Origin: Xanthomonas sp. F10 | Lineage (GTDB): Bacteria > Pseudomonadota > Gammaproteobacteria > Xanthomonadales > Xanthomonadaceae | DNA length: 64,000 nt | Direction of reading: 5' to 3' | Assembly: GCF_014206815.1 (NCBI RefSeq) | Contig: NZ_JACHNP010000004.1 | Coordinates: 124,001 to 188,000 of the forward strand | Position numbers and translations under genes: made by a program | Shown here: piece by piece, positions 39,378-48,291 of the stretch | Position numbering within the stretch: position 1 is the first letter of the stretch | Layout of the letters: the number at the start of each line of letters is the position of its first letter | The notes under the pieces: generated by a model | Databases searched by the model: none | Seen by the model: the letters and a program-made list of their open reading frames with translations, nothing else | What the model was told of the DNA's origin: nothing

Positions 39378-40415
39378 TCAGTCGCCCAACCGCACCACCA
39401 GCTTGCCGAAGTTGCCGCCGCTGAGCATGTCGATGAAGGCCTGCGGGGCGTTCTCCAGTCCCTCCACCACGTGTTCGCGATAGCGCACGCGGCCCTCGGC
39501 CAGCCACGCGCCCATCTCGCGCAGGAACTCCGGGTACAGCTTGACGAAGTCGCCGACGATGAAGCCGCGCAAGGTCAGGCGCTGGCGCAGCACCTGGCCC
39601 ATCAGCGCCGGCAGCCGGTCCGGCCCCGGCGGCGGGGCGCCGTTGGCGTTGTAGGTGGCGATGGTGCCGCACACCGGCACCCGCGCGAAGTCGTTGAGCA
39701 GTGGCAGCACGGCATCGAACACGTGGCCGCCGACGTTCTCGAAGTACACGTCGATGCCGTCGCTCGCGGCGGCGCGCAACTGCTCGGCGAAGTCCTTGGC
39801 GCGGTGGTCCAGGGCCACGTCCACGCCCAGTTCCTCGCGCAGGTAGCGGCATTTCTCCGCGCCCCCGGCGATGGCGATCACCTTCGCCCCACGCAGCCTG
39901 GCGATCTGCGCCACCGTCGCGCCGACCGGGCCGGTGGCCGCGGCCACCGCGACGGTCTCGCCGGGCTGCGGCTTGCCGATCTCGTGCAGGCCGGCATAGG
40001 CGGTGAAGCCCGGCATGCCGTACACGCCGAGCGCGGTGCTCGGCGGCAGCGGCGAGTCGCGATCGAGCTTGCGCCGCAGGCTGGCGCCGTCGACGACCAG
40101 ATGGGTCTGCCAGCCGCCGTTCTGCACCAGCACCAGATCGCCCGGCGCGTGGTCGGGGGAATTGGATTGCAGCACCTCGGCCACGGTGCTGCCGACCATG
40201 GTCTCGCCCAGCTGCACCGGCGGCGCGTAGGACGGCGCATCGCTCATGCGCCCGCGCATGTACGGGTCCAGCGACAGCCAGCGGTTGCGCAGCAGCACCT
40301 GGCCCGGGCCAGGTGGCGCCAGCGGCGCCTGTTCGGTGCGGAAGTTGTCGGTGCCCGGCGCGCCCTGCGGGCGCGAGGCGAGCACGATACGGGTGGTCTG
40401 GGTGGGGGCGGTCAT
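39378..40415 (-). CDS. NADP-dependent medium-chain oxidoreductase (CurA-like)
   Basis: 345 residues, zinc-independent medium-chain dehydrogenase/reductase, with SLDPYMRGRMSD near the N-terminus, the cofactor region AAATGPVGATVAQIARLRGA and EKCRYLREELGVD. This branch reduces alkenals, prostaglandin-like enones or curcumin using NADPH. The ATG overlaps the stop of the upstream-transcribed aldo/keto reductase frame (the four-base overlap at 40412-40415), so the two form an operon reading leftward. Confidence 0.9.
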   Translation of the reverse strand: MTAPTQTTRIVLASRPQGAPGTDNFRTEQAPLAPPGPGQVLLRNRWLSLDPYMRGRMSDAPSYAPPVQLGETMVGSTVAEVLQSNSPDHAPGDLVLVQNGGWQTHLVVDGASLRRKLDRDSPLPPSTALGVYGMPGFTAYAGLHEIGKPQPGETVAVAAATGPVGATVAQIARLRGAKVIAIAGGAEKCRYLREELGVDVALDHRAKDFAEQLRAAASDGIDVYFENVGGHVFDAVLPLLNDFARVPVCGTIATYNANGAPPPGPDRLPALMGQVLRQRLTLRGFIVGDFVKLYPEFLREMGAWLAEGRVRYREHVVEGLENAPQAFIDMLSGGNFGKLVVRLGD

Positions 40416-41371
40416 GCGGTTTCCTCACTTGCGGTATTCAATTGCGCGATGTCTTCGGCCGACAGCTGCAGGCGCGCGGCGGCGAGCAGGTCCTGCAACT
40501 GGTCCAGGCTGGTCGCGCTGGCGATCGGCGCGACGATGCCGGGCCGCGCCATCAACCAGGCCAGCGCCACCTGCGTGGGCGTGGCGGCATGCTTGCCGGC
40601 GATGTCGTCCAGCGCGGCGAGGATGCGCAGGCCGCGCGCGTTGAGATAGCGCGCGACCACGCTGGCGCCGCGCGCCTGGCTCTTGCCGGCGTCTTCGGCG
40701 CGGCGGTATTTGCCGCTGAGGAAGCCGCTGGCCAGCGCGTAGTAGCACAGCACGCCCAGGCCCTGTTCGCGCACCAGCGGCTCCAGTTCGGCCTCGTAGC
40801 CGGCGCGGTCGTACAGGTTGTACTCCGGCTGCAGCGTCTCGTAGCGGGGCAGGCCGTACTGCGCGGAGACGTTCAATGCCTCGCGCAGGCGCGCGGCGTT
40901 GTAGTTGGAGGCGCCGATCGCGCGCACCTTGCCCTGTTCGATCAGCCGCCCGAACGCCGCCAGCGTCGCTTCCAGCGGTACCGAATCGTCGTCTTCGTGC
41001 GCCTGGTACAGATCGATGACGTCGGTCTGCAGGCGCTGCAGCGAGTCCTCTGCGGCAGCGGCGATGTTGTCGGCGGACAGGCCCGGGCGCTCGGCCCACT
41101 TGCCGACCTTGGTCGCGATCAGCACCTTGTCGCGCTTGCCGCTGCGCTTGAGCCACTGCCCGATCAGCGTTTCCGATTCGCCGCCGTGGTTGCCGGGCAC
41201 CCAGGCCGAGTAGATGTCGGCGGTGTCGATGAGGTTGCAGCCGGCCTCGACGAAGGCGTCGAGCAGGGCGAAGGAGGTCTTGGCGTCGGCGCTCCAGCCG
41301 AACACGTTGCCGCCGAACGCCAACGGTGCCGCATGCAGGCCGGAGCGGCCGAGTTCGCGCGTGTGCAGCAT
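40412..41371 (-). CDS. Aldo/keto reductase
   Basis: 319 residues, TIM-barrel NADPH reductase. The tetrad is visible: Asp and Tyr in IDTADIYSAWVPG, Lys in ATKVGKW and His in YQAHEDDDS. Sequence GNVFGWSADAKTSFALLDAF resembles the YajO/Tas-type group acting on small carbonyls. First gene of a two-gene unit with the CurA-like enzyme. A role in handling reactive aldehydes is plausible but not shown. Confidence 0.92.
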   Translation of the reverse strand: MLHTRELGRSGLHAAPLAFGGNVFGWSADAKTSFALLDAFVEAGCNLIDTADIYSAWVPGNHGGESETLIGQWLKRSGKRDKVLIATKVGKWAERPGLSADNIAAAAEDSLQRLQTDVIDLYQAHEDDDSVPLEATLAAFGRLIEQGKVRAIGASNYNAARLREALNVSAQYGLPRYETLQPEYNLYDRAGYEAELEPLVREQGLGVLCYYALASGFLSGKYRRAEDAGKSQARGASVVARYLNARGLRILAALDDIAGKHAATPTQVALAWLMARPGIVAPIASATSLDQLQDLLAAARLQLSAEDIAQLNTASEETA

Positions 41372-41545
41372 GGAAAACGCTCCACTGTGGGGAAAGGCGA
41401 CAGGATAGTCGCCAGGGGTTTGGCAACCGTCAAATGCTCGCGAAAACAGCGTTCCGCCAGCGTGACCCGCGCTAACGGGAGTGCAACATTCGGCCTTGCC
41501 GGGTCGCATGCTAGGCTCGCGCCACCTCTCTTGCGGATGCCTGCC

Positions 41546-42403
41546 ATGACGCTTCGAACCTCGCTCGCCTGCGCCTGCACCCTGGCCATCGCCACCGCCG
41601 TGCTCGCCCCCGCGGCGCAGGCGATCAAGCCCGCCGACACCGCGACGCTGCCAGCGCCGGATGCATCGCTGCAGACGGCGATCAACGGCAGCTGGCGCGA
41701 CCGCGCCAACGTCGCCCGCGACGCCTATCGCCACCCCGGGCAGACGCTGGCGTTCTTCGGTATCAAGCCGACCCAGACGGTGATCGAGGTCACCCCGGGC
41801 AGCGGCTGGTATTCGGAGATCCTCGCGCCGTACCTGCGCGAGCGCGGCCAGTACATCGCCGCCGTGGTCGATCCGGCGGCCGTGCCGGAAGGGCGCGGCC
41901 GCGACTACCAGCAAAAGGCGCGCGCCGGCCTGGAACAGAAGTTCGCCGCGGCGCCGGCCCAGTACGATCGCGCGCGCATCGTCGCGTATGCCCCGAACGC
42001 GCCGGTGTTCGGCCCGCCCGGCTCGGCCGATCTGGTGCTGACCTTCCGCAACGTGCACAACTGGCGCATGGCCGGCCAGGCCGAGGGCATGTTCAAGGGC
42101 TTCTACCAGGTGCTCAAGCCCGGCGGCGTGCTCGGCGTGGTCGAGCACCGCGCCAAGGCCGACGTGCCGGCGGACGACAAGAGCGGTTATGTCGGCCAGG
42201 CGCAGGTGATCGCCATGGCCGAGGCGGCCGGCTTCAAGCTGGCCGGCAAGAGCGAGGTCAATGCCAATCCACGCGACAGCAAGGACTATCCTGGCGGCGT
42301 GTGGACGCTGCCGCCGAGCAACCAGCACGAGGCCGCCGACGACGCCAAGTACCAGGCGATCGGCGAGAGCGACCGGATGACTCTGAAGTTCGTCAAGCGC
42401 TGA
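41546..42403 (+). CDS. Exported class I SAM-dependent methyltransferase-like protein
   Basis: 285 residues with a convincing signal peptide ([18 protein letters not shown]). The rest is a Rossmann methyltransferase fold with motif [16 protein letters not shown], and [12 protein letters not shown] as motif III. A periplasmic methyltransferase would lack its cofactor supply, so the activity may differ or the signal may be an anchor. Such exported methyltransferase-like proteins are widespread in proteobacteria without known function. An ATG three codons upstream (41537) is an alternative start. Confidence 0.82.
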   Translation: MTLRTSLACACTLAIATAVLAPAAQAIKPADTATLPAPDASLQTAINGSWRDRANVARDAYRHPGQTLAFFGIKPTQTVIEVTPGSGWYSEILAPYLRERGQYIAAVVDPAAVPEGRGRDYQQKARAGLEQKFAAAPAQYDRARIVAYAPNAPVFGPPGSADLVLTFRNVHNWRMAGQAEGMFKGFYQVLKPGGVLGVVEHRAKADVPADDKSGYVGQAQVIAMAEAAGFKLAGKSEVNANPRDSKDYPGGVWTLPPSNQHEAADDAKYQAIGESDRMTLKFVKR

Positions 42404-42488
42404 GCTGGCGCGCGGGCGGCGCGCCGCGGGGGCATGGGACAATGCCTGCGCCGCGCCGTGCGGCGCAGGCCCACTGCCGTTCCCGCCG

Positions 42489-43025
42489 ATGCTGATCGCC
42501 TTCAACAAGCCCTTCAATGTGCTGTGCCAGTTCACCGACCGCAGTACGCCGCCGCGGCGGACCCTGGCCGAGTTCGGCCTGCCTGCCGACGTGTATGCGG
42601 CCGGACGCCTGGACTACGACAGCGAGGGCCTGCTGCTGCTGACCGATGACGGCGCGCTGGCGCATCGCCTCACCGATCCGCGGCACAAGCAGCCCAAGAC
42701 CTATTGGGTGCAGGTGGAGGGCGCACCGCAACCGGAGCAGTTGCAGCGCCTGCGCGACGGCGTGCTGTTGAACGATGGCCCGACTGCGCGGGCCGAGGTG
42801 GCGCTGCTGGACGCACCGCCATCGCTGTGGCCACGCGATCCGCCGGTGCGCTTCCGCAAGCGCGTGCCCGATGCCTGGCTGCAGATCGTGCTGCGCGAAG
42901 GCCGCAACCGCCAGGTGCGGCGGATGACCGCGGCGGTCGGCCTGCCGACGCTGCGGCTGGTGCGCGCGGCGATGGGCGCGCACCGGCTGGACGGGTTGGC
43001 GCCGGGCGCGTGGCGTGCGCTGTAG
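42489..43025 (+). CDS. rluE: 23S rRNA pseudouridine synthase, RluE-type
   Basis: 178 residues, RsuA/RluB/E/F family, catalytic Asp in the motif [14 protein letters not shown] (about 38-51). It lacks the N-terminal S4 domain, as RluE does, which modifies U2457 in E. coli 23S rRNA. The C-terminal [10 protein letters not shown] motif is intact. Site specificity is inferred from length and similarity. Confidence 0.9.
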   Translation: MLIAFNKPFNVLCQFTDRSTPPRRTLAEFGLPADVYAAGRLDYDSEGLLLLTDDGALAHRLTDPRHKQPKTYWVQVEGAPQPEQLQRLRDGVLLNDGPTARAEVALLDAPPSLWPRDPPVRFRKRVPDAWLQIVLREGRNRQVRRMTAAVGLPTLRLVRAAMGAHRLDGLAPGAWRAL

Positions 43026-43046
43026 TGCGTGTTGTGCCGAGCCATG

Positions 43047-43117
43047 CGTAGGAGCGGCTTCAGCCGCGACATGGGAATCTCGGTAACGCGTCGGTCGCGG
43101 CTGAAGCCGCTCCTACG
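43047..43117. repeat. Palindromic GGCTTCAGCC-type repeat, complete copy
   Basis: Two complementary 24-base arms (43047-43070 and 43094-43117) separated by 23 bases, between rluE and a convergent hypothetical gene. Confidence 0.9.
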
Positions 43118-43144
43118 TTGGAAGAGCGGGCGCAGCGACTCCAT

Positions 43145-43177
43145 AAAAAAAAGCGACCGGGATGCCTCTCGGTCGCT
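43145..43177 (-). terminator. Rho-independent terminator of the 135-aa hypothetical gene
   Basis: On the minus strand AGCGACCG pairs with CGGTCGCT (43170-43177 with 43152-43159) and is followed by eight T residues (complement of 43145-43152). It follows the stop of the gene at 43220. Confidence 0.9.
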
Positions 43178-43219
43178 GCGTTTCATGCTACGGCTGCCGT
43201 CAGCGGCAGTGCGCGGATC

Positions 43220-43627
43220 TCACTCTTCGGTGGCGTCCTGCGCTGCTGCGTTGCGGCGCGTGCCACGAGTGCTGGCGCTGCGGCGCGCACCCACGTTGCC
43301 GCGCTTGCTGGCGGCTTCGATGCGCTGCGCATTGCCTTCGATCGGCGCGCCCTTGTCGCGCTGGCGCTTGCGGTAGATGGCGTAGCCGAGCAGGCCGACG
43401 CCCACCGCGGCGGCGGCGATGGCCACGGCCGGGTTGCGGCGCACCGCGGTGCGCGCGACCTTGGTGCCGGTCTTCACCGCACCCAGCGCGGCGCCGGCCT
43501 TGAGCGCGCTCACCGCCTTGCCCGACTGCAGCCACTTGTTCGCCTGCGGGCCGAGATGCTTGAGGCTGTCGCCGGCGTGACTGGCGAAATCCAGGGCGCG
43601 GTCGGTGATGATGGTCAGCTTGCTCAT
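43220..43627 (-). CDS. Hypothetical protein with one membrane helix, 135 aa
   Basis: Not assigned to a characterised family. It begins MSKLTIITDRALDFASHAGDSLKHLG, has an alanine-rich amphipathic middle and a hydrophobic segment at about 68-86 (AVAIAAAAVGVGLLGYAIY), then a basic tail rich in Arg, Ser and Ala. The layout resembles small ElaB/DUF883-like or stress-associated membrane proteins but this is weak. It has its own strong terminator, so it is probably a single-gene unit. Confidence 0.75.
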   Translation of the reverse strand: MSKLTIITDRALDFASHAGDSLKHLGPQANKWLQSGKAVSALKAGAALGAVKTGTKVARTAVRRNPAVAIAAAAVGVGLLGYAIYRKRQRDKGAPIEGNAQRIEAASKRGNVGARRSASTRGTRRNAAAQDATEE

Positions 43628-43974
43628 GGGCGTCCCCTACTGGCAGGAATGAAGGCCTGCAGTGTCGCCCCCGTGCCGTATACGGGGCGTTAGCGCAGCG
43701 CCGCGGATTCGTCTGCCGGCTGAATGCGGGGACGCGGGTGGCAACGCGCGATCCACCCCGGCCTGCGCAGCGTTGGATCTGCGACGCGCTGCCGGTGCTG
43801 CGTGCGCGGTCTGGCTTGTCGTCGATTCGAGCGGCGCGGCGTTGGCCTTGCGTCTGCATACTCGGCCCGATCGACCATGTTGCGTGCGTCCGCGGCCGCG
43901 TCGTCCACATCCTCTCTCTGCCCGGTACAACCGCGCTGTCACGGCGTGGCATGCCCGGGAATCGGGCATAGGCG
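43628..43974. other. Intergenic region between the 135-aa gene and hrpB
   Basis: 347 bases holding the leader of the hypothetical gene and the 3' side of hrpB. A hairpin, ATGCCCG (43951-43957) with CGGGCAT (43963-43969), lies just past the hrpB stop and may help end its transcript. No gene or tRNA was seen. Confidence 0.4.
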
Positions 43975-46584
43975 CTAGGTACCGCGTGGCTTGGCGCGAT
44001 GGCTGGCGGTGGCAGTCCAGGGATCGTCCGGCCAGGGGTGGCGCGGGTAGCGCCCCTTCATTTCCTTCTTCACTTCCGGATAGGTGCTGGACCAGAAATT
44101 GCGCAGGTCCTGGGTGACCTGCAGTGGCCGGCCGCCGGGCGAGAGCAGGTGCAGCAGCAGCGGCACGCGGCCGTCGGCGATGCGCGGGGTGTCGGCCAGG
44201 CCGAACAGTTCCTGCAGCTTGACCGCCAGCACCGGCGGCTGCGGCTGTCCGGCGTGGTCCACGCTGTAGTCGATGCGCCGCTCCATGCCCGAGGGCACGG
44301 CGATGCGCACCGGGGCATGGCGGTCGATGGCCTGGCGCCGGTCCCACGGCAGCCGCGCCTTCAGCGCCTCGCCCAGCTCGTCCTCGCCGAGCGCGTCGAG
44401 CCGGGTCTTGCCGGCGAAGGCCGGGCGCAGCCAGTCGTCGAGGCTGTCCAGCAGCGCGGCATCGCCCAGGTCCGGCAGGTCCAGTTCCGGCATCCACTGG
44501 CGCAGTCCGGCCACCCGCGCGCGCCACTGCGCCAGGCCCTCGCTCCAGGGCAGCGCCTGCAGCCCCAGTTCGCGGACCGCCTCGGTGAGCGCTGCGGCCG
44601 CCTGCGCCGGCTCGACGCGGCCGGCGGGGCGGCTGTCGAGCACGATGCGATCGAAGCGGGTCTCGCGCAGCGCGCTCAGCGCGCGCCGTTCGGGATCCCA
44701 GCGCACCACGTCTTCTTGCGCGAAGCGCTGCGGGAATTGCACGCGCAGGTAGGTCTCGTCCACCGGCGCGGCGCGCAACAGCAGTGCGTCCTTGGCTTCG
44801 TGGCGCAGTTCGGTGGCGACCAGCCAGGGCTCGCCGCGCAGGTCGCTGTTGTCGAAAAGGCGCGCGCTGCGGCCGTTGGCTAGCAGGTAGCGCAGCGGAT
44901 CGTTCGGGTGGCGGGTACCGATGCGGTCAGGAAAGGCATGGGCCAGCAGATCGCCGAGCGCATGCGCCTCTACGCTGTCCGGCGCAGCGGCATCGCTGCG
45001 CAGGCGCCGCCGCCACTGCTTGGCGGCCGCGTCGATCGCCGCCAGCGCGCCGCGGTTGGCGTCGTGCGGGACGCGGCCGCGGCGGAACGCGGCCAGGGCG
45101 CGCCAGCGTGCGGCCAGCGCATCGCCGCCCTGGCGCAGCGGGTCGCGCGCTTCGATCAGGGCGGCGAGGTCACAGGCCAGCGCCTGCGCGCGCGCATCGC
45201 CGGCGGCCAACAGCATCGCCGCCAGGCGTGGATGCGTGCCCAGCGCGAGCATGCGCCGGCCGCTGGCAGTGATGGTGCCGTTCGCGCCGAGTGCGCCCAG
45301 CCGCTGCAGCAGCTCGCGGGCGGCGGCCAGTGCGCCGGGCGGCGGCGGATCGACGAAGCGCAGGCCATCGCTGCCCCAGGCGGCCAGTTCCAGTGCCAGC
45401 CCGGCCAGTTCCACCTGCAGGATCTCGGCGCGGCGCTGCGCCTCCAGGCGCTGCGACTGCGGCCACAGCCGGTAGGCCCAGCCGCTGGCGACACGGCCGG
45501 CGCGGCCGGCGCGCTGATCGGCCGAGGCCTGGGCGATGGCGGCCACGTCCAGCCGCGAGAAGCCGCTGTTGGGATCGTAGTGCGGCTCGCGGGCCAGCCC
45601 GGCGTCGATCACCACGCGCACCCCGGGCAGCGTCACCGAGGACTCGGCGACGTTGGTCGCCAGCACCACGCGCCGCCGCCCCTGCGGATCGGGCTGCAGC
45701 ACTTTGCTCTGCTGCTCCACCGGCAACTCGCCGTGCAACGGCAACACCTCGACCCCGCTCCCTTCTCCCTCCAGGAGAAGGTGACCCGCAGCGCCGGATG
45801 AGGGGGCGCCGGAAGCGGTGTCTGCTGGGGCAACGCTCGACGCGGCGGCGGATGCCCCCTCGACGCCAACCCCCACCGCCGCCAGCGCCGCCTGCACCCG
45901 CCCGATCTCGCGCTGCCCGGGCAGGAACACCAGCACGTCGCCCGGATGCTGCTGCAGCGCATGCTCCACCGCGCGCCGGGCCTGCGCTTCCAGCGATTCC
46001 TCGCGTCGCGCCGGGAAGTGCGCGATCTCCACCGGGAAACTGCGCCCGGCGCTGGACAGCCGCGGCGCGTCGAGGAACTGCGCCAGGCGCTCGCCGTCCA
46101 GCGTGGCCGACATCACCACGATGCGCAGGTCCTCGCGTACCTGCGCCTGCACGTCCAGGGCCAGCGCCAGGCCCAGGTCCGCGGCCAGGTGGCGCTCGTG
46201 GAATTCGTCGAACAGCAGCGCGCCGACGCCCTCAAGCATCGGGTCGTCCTGCAGCATGCGGGTCAGGATGCCCTCGGTGACCACCTCGATGCGGGTGCGG
46301 GCGGAGACCTTGTTCTCGAAGCGGATGCGGTAGCCCACGGTCTCGCCCGGCGCTTCGTCGCGCTGCCGGGCCATGAAGGTGGCGGCACTGCGCGCGGCAA
46401 CCCGGCGCGGTTCCAGCATGACGATGCGCCGGCCCTGCAGCCAGGGCGCATCGAGCAGCGCCGGCGGCACCTGGGTGGTCTTGCCGGCGCCGGGCGGGGC
46501 TTCCAGCACCAGGCGCGGATGGGCGGCGAGGCTGTCGCGGATCTGCGGCAGCAGCGGATCGATCGGAAACACGGCGGACGTCAT
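43975..46584 (-). CDS. hrpB: ATP-dependent RNA helicase HrpB
   Basis: 869 residues, DEAH-box type. Walker A is APPGAGKTT, Walker B is the variant DEFHER, and motif III is SATLDG. Motif V ATNVAESSVTLPG and motif VI DQRAGRAGR are present, followed by the HrpB C-terminal domain. It is longer than the E. coli protein (about 810), partly through an Ala/Ser/Gly-rich insertion at about residues 240-280. That insertion is encoded in part by a copy of an intergenic repeat (45754-45808). The cellular role of HrpB is not firmly known. Confidence 0.94.
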   Translation of the reverse strand: MTSAVFPIDPLLPQIRDSLAAHPRLVLEAPPGAGKTTQVPPALLDAPWLQGRRIVMLEPRRVAARSAATFMARQRDEAPGETVGYRIRFENKVSARTRIEVVTEGILTRMLQDDPMLEGVGALLFDEFHERHLAADLGLALALDVQAQVREDLRIVVMSATLDGERLAQFLDAPRLSSAGRSFPVEIAHFPARREESLEAQARRAVEHALQQHPGDVLVFLPGQREIGRVQAALAAVGVGVEGASAAASSVAPADTASGAPSSGAAGHLLLEGEGSGVEVLPLHGELPVEQQSKVLQPDPQGRRRVVLATNVAESSVTLPGVRVVIDAGLAREPHYDPNSGFSRLDVAAIAQASADQRAGRAGRVASGWAYRLWPQSQRLEAQRRAEILQVELAGLALELAAWGSDGLRFVDPPPPGALAAARELLQRLGALGANGTITASGRRMLALGTHPRLAAMLLAAGDARAQALACDLAALIEARDPLRQGGDALAARWRALAAFRRGRVPHDANRGALAAIDAAAKQWRRRLRSDAAAPDSVEAHALGDLLAHAFPDRIGTRHPNDPLRYLLANGRSARLFDNSDLRGEPWLVATELRHEAKDALLLRAAPVDETYLRVQFPQRFAQEDVVRWDPERRALSALRETRFDRIVLDSRPAGRVEPAQAAAALTEAVRELGLQALPWSEGLAQWRARVAGLRQWMPELDLPDLGDAALLDSLDDWLRPAFAGKTRLDALGEDELGEALKARLPWDRRQAIDRHAPVRIAVPSGMERRIDYSVDHAGQPQPPVLAVKLQELFGLADTPRIADGRVPLLLHLLSPGGRPLQVTQDLRNFWSSTYPEVKKEMKGRYPRHPWPDDPWTATASHRAKPRGT
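45754..45808. repeat. Intergenic-type repeat inserted in frame within hrpB
   Basis: Contains a CCTTCTCC / GGAGAAGG hairpin (45761-45768 and 45774-45781) and the end GGATGAGGGG, the hallmarks of the repeat seen between pcaC and pcaR at 38209-38306. Here it is translated as part of an alanine/serine-rich insertion between the two RecA domains of the helicase, without breaking the frame. Confidence 0.6.
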
Positions 46585-46681
46585 CGGCCAAGGATACGGG
46601 GCCGCCGCGCCGCTGTAGAGCGGCGTTCTGCGCAGGCCCCGTACAATCGGCCACTTTCCCTGCTGATTCCCGCGCAACCGC

Positions 46682-47479
46682 ATGACCTTGATCGACATCG
46701 GCGCCAACCTCACCCACGAGTCCTTCGATCGCGACCGCGACGCCGTACTGCAGCGCGCCCGCGCCGCCGGCGTCGCGCAGTTGGTGGTCACCGGTGCCAG
46801 CCGCGAACACTCGCCGCTGGCGTTGCAGTTGGCGCAGCAGCATCCGGGCCTGCTGTACGCCACCGCCGGCGTGCATCCGCACCACGCGGTGGAGTACACC
46901 GCCGAGTGCGACGCCGAAATGCGCGCGCTGCACATGCACGCCGAGGTAGTGGCGGTGGGCGAGTGTGGCCTAGACTACTTCCGCGACTTCTCGCCGCGGC
47001 CGGCACAGCACCGTGCGTTCGAGCGGCAACTGCAACTGGCGGTGGACACCGGCAAGCCGCTGTTCCTGCACCAGCGCGACGCGCATGCCGACTTCATGGC
47101 ACTGATGCGCCAGTTCGACGGCAAGCTCGGCCCGGCGGTGGTGCACTGCTTCACCGGCAGCCGCGAGGAACTGTTCGACTACCTGGATCGCGACTGGTAC
47201 ATCGGCATCACCGGCTGGCTGTGCGACGAGCGCCGCGGCGCGCACCTGCGCGAGCTGGTGAAGCACATTCCCGCCAACCGGTTGATGATCGAGACCGACG
47301 CGCCGTACCTGCTGCCGCGCACGCTCAAGCCCACGCCCAAGGACCGGCGCAACGAACCGGCGTTCCTGGCGCACATCGTCGAGGAGCTGGCGCGCGATCG
47401 CGGCGAGGACGTGGCGACGGTCGCCGCCGCCAGCACTGCCGCCGCGCGGACGTTCTTCCGCCTGCCGACGCCGGCCTGA
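46682..47479 (+). CDS. tatD: TatD-family metal-dependent DNase
   Basis: 265 residues, amidohydrolase-like TIM barrel. Metal ligands are visible in DIGANLTH, GVHPHHA, VAVGECGLDY and the final ETDAPYL. TatD is a 3'-5' exonuclease linked to DNA repair and oxidative stress, despite its name. It starts divergently from hrpB with 97 bases between them. Confidence 0.93.
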   Translation: MTLIDIGANLTHESFDRDRDAVLQRARAAGVAQLVVTGASREHSPLALQLAQQHPGLLYATAGVHPHHAVEYTAECDAEMRALHMHAEVVAVGECGLDYFRDFSPRPAQHRAFERQLQLAVDTGKPLFLHQRDAHADFMALMRQFDGKLGPAVVHCFTGSREELFDYLDRDWYIGITGWLCDERRGAHLRELVKHIPANRLMIETDAPYLLPRTLKPTPKDRRNEPAFLAHIVEELARDRGEDVATVAAASTAAARTFFRLPTPA

Positions 47480-47504
47480 GGGTAGGCGCCGGCGAGTAAA
47501 CAGG

Positions 47505-47574
47505 TGTAGGAGCGGCTTCAGCCGCGACCGGGCGTTACCGGCAAGGCGTCGTCGCGGCTGAAGCCGCTCCTACG
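47505..47574. repeat. Palindromic GGCTTCAGCC-type repeat, complete copy
   Basis: Two complementary arms of about 24 bases lie in the gap between tatD and the convergent membrane-protein gene, the same setting as the other copies. Confidence 0.9.
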
Positions 47575-47613
47575 AGAAGCGCAATGCGGCCTGCCGGGCG
47601 GCAGCCGCCCGCC

Positions 47614-48117
47614 TCACTCGACCTGCGCATCCTCGCGCTTGGCTTCGGCCATGGCTTCCGGCTCCAGTTCCTCGGCGCTGCGGTTGAGCTTGACGAACAC
47701 GCCCCAGGCGACCAGCAGCAGCGCCGCGCACAGGCCGACCGCGGCGGCGTAGGGCAGCTTGGCCGGATCGTCGTGCATCAGTTCGAAGATCGACACCAGG
47801 GTCTCGATCGCCAGGGCGATGACGATGACCACGAAGAACCGCGACAGGTAGCGTCGCACCCGGGTCGGTCCGCTGACCTTGACGTCGCGCTGCACCTCTT
47901 CCTCGTAGATGGTCTGGCCCAGTTCCAGGGTCACCAGCGCCACGGTGAGCAGCCCGATCGCTTCCAGCACCACATTGAAGCGGTCGCGCACCACCAGTTC
48001 GCCGCCCGGCGTCAGGCCGTACCAGAGCTCGAGCACGGCCATGCAGATCAGCCCGGCCGCGCACAGCAGGAACAGCAGGATGATGAGGAAATGCCCGCCG
48101 CGGAACAGTTTTTCCAT
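47614..48117 (-). CDS. Four-helix membrane protein of unknown function
   Basis: 167 residues with about four hydrophobic segments: FLIILLFLLCAAGLICMAVL (about 10-29), VVLEAIGLLTVALVTLEL (about 49-66), FFVVIVIALAIETLVSIF (about 94-111) and AAVGLCAALLLVAWGVFV (about 125-142). The charged C-terminal tail faces the cytoplasm. The size and spacing resemble PsiE-like proteins, but the match is weak. Monocistronic in appearance. Confidence 0.75.
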   Translation of the reverse strand: MEKLFRGGHFLIILLFLLCAAGLICMAVLELWYGLTPGGELVVRDRFNVVLEAIGLLTVALVTLELGQTIYEEEVQRDVKVSGPTRVRRYLSRFFVVIVIALAIETLVSIFELMHDDPAKLPYAAAVGLCAALLLVAWGVFVKLNRSAEELEPEAMAEAKREDAQVE

Positions 48118-48291
48118 GCGCGTGCCCGTCGCTTGCCCCTGTGTGGTGGGCGAGCATAGGCGCCAGGCGCGTCAGCGGCACGCGAAGACGCGTGGCCGCC
48201 CCCCGGTCAGGTACACGCTTGCCTGCGGCGGCGCGCGGCGCGCCATGGGGATGCGAAGGGCGATTGCCGCGTCGACCGCGCGCGGCGCGGG

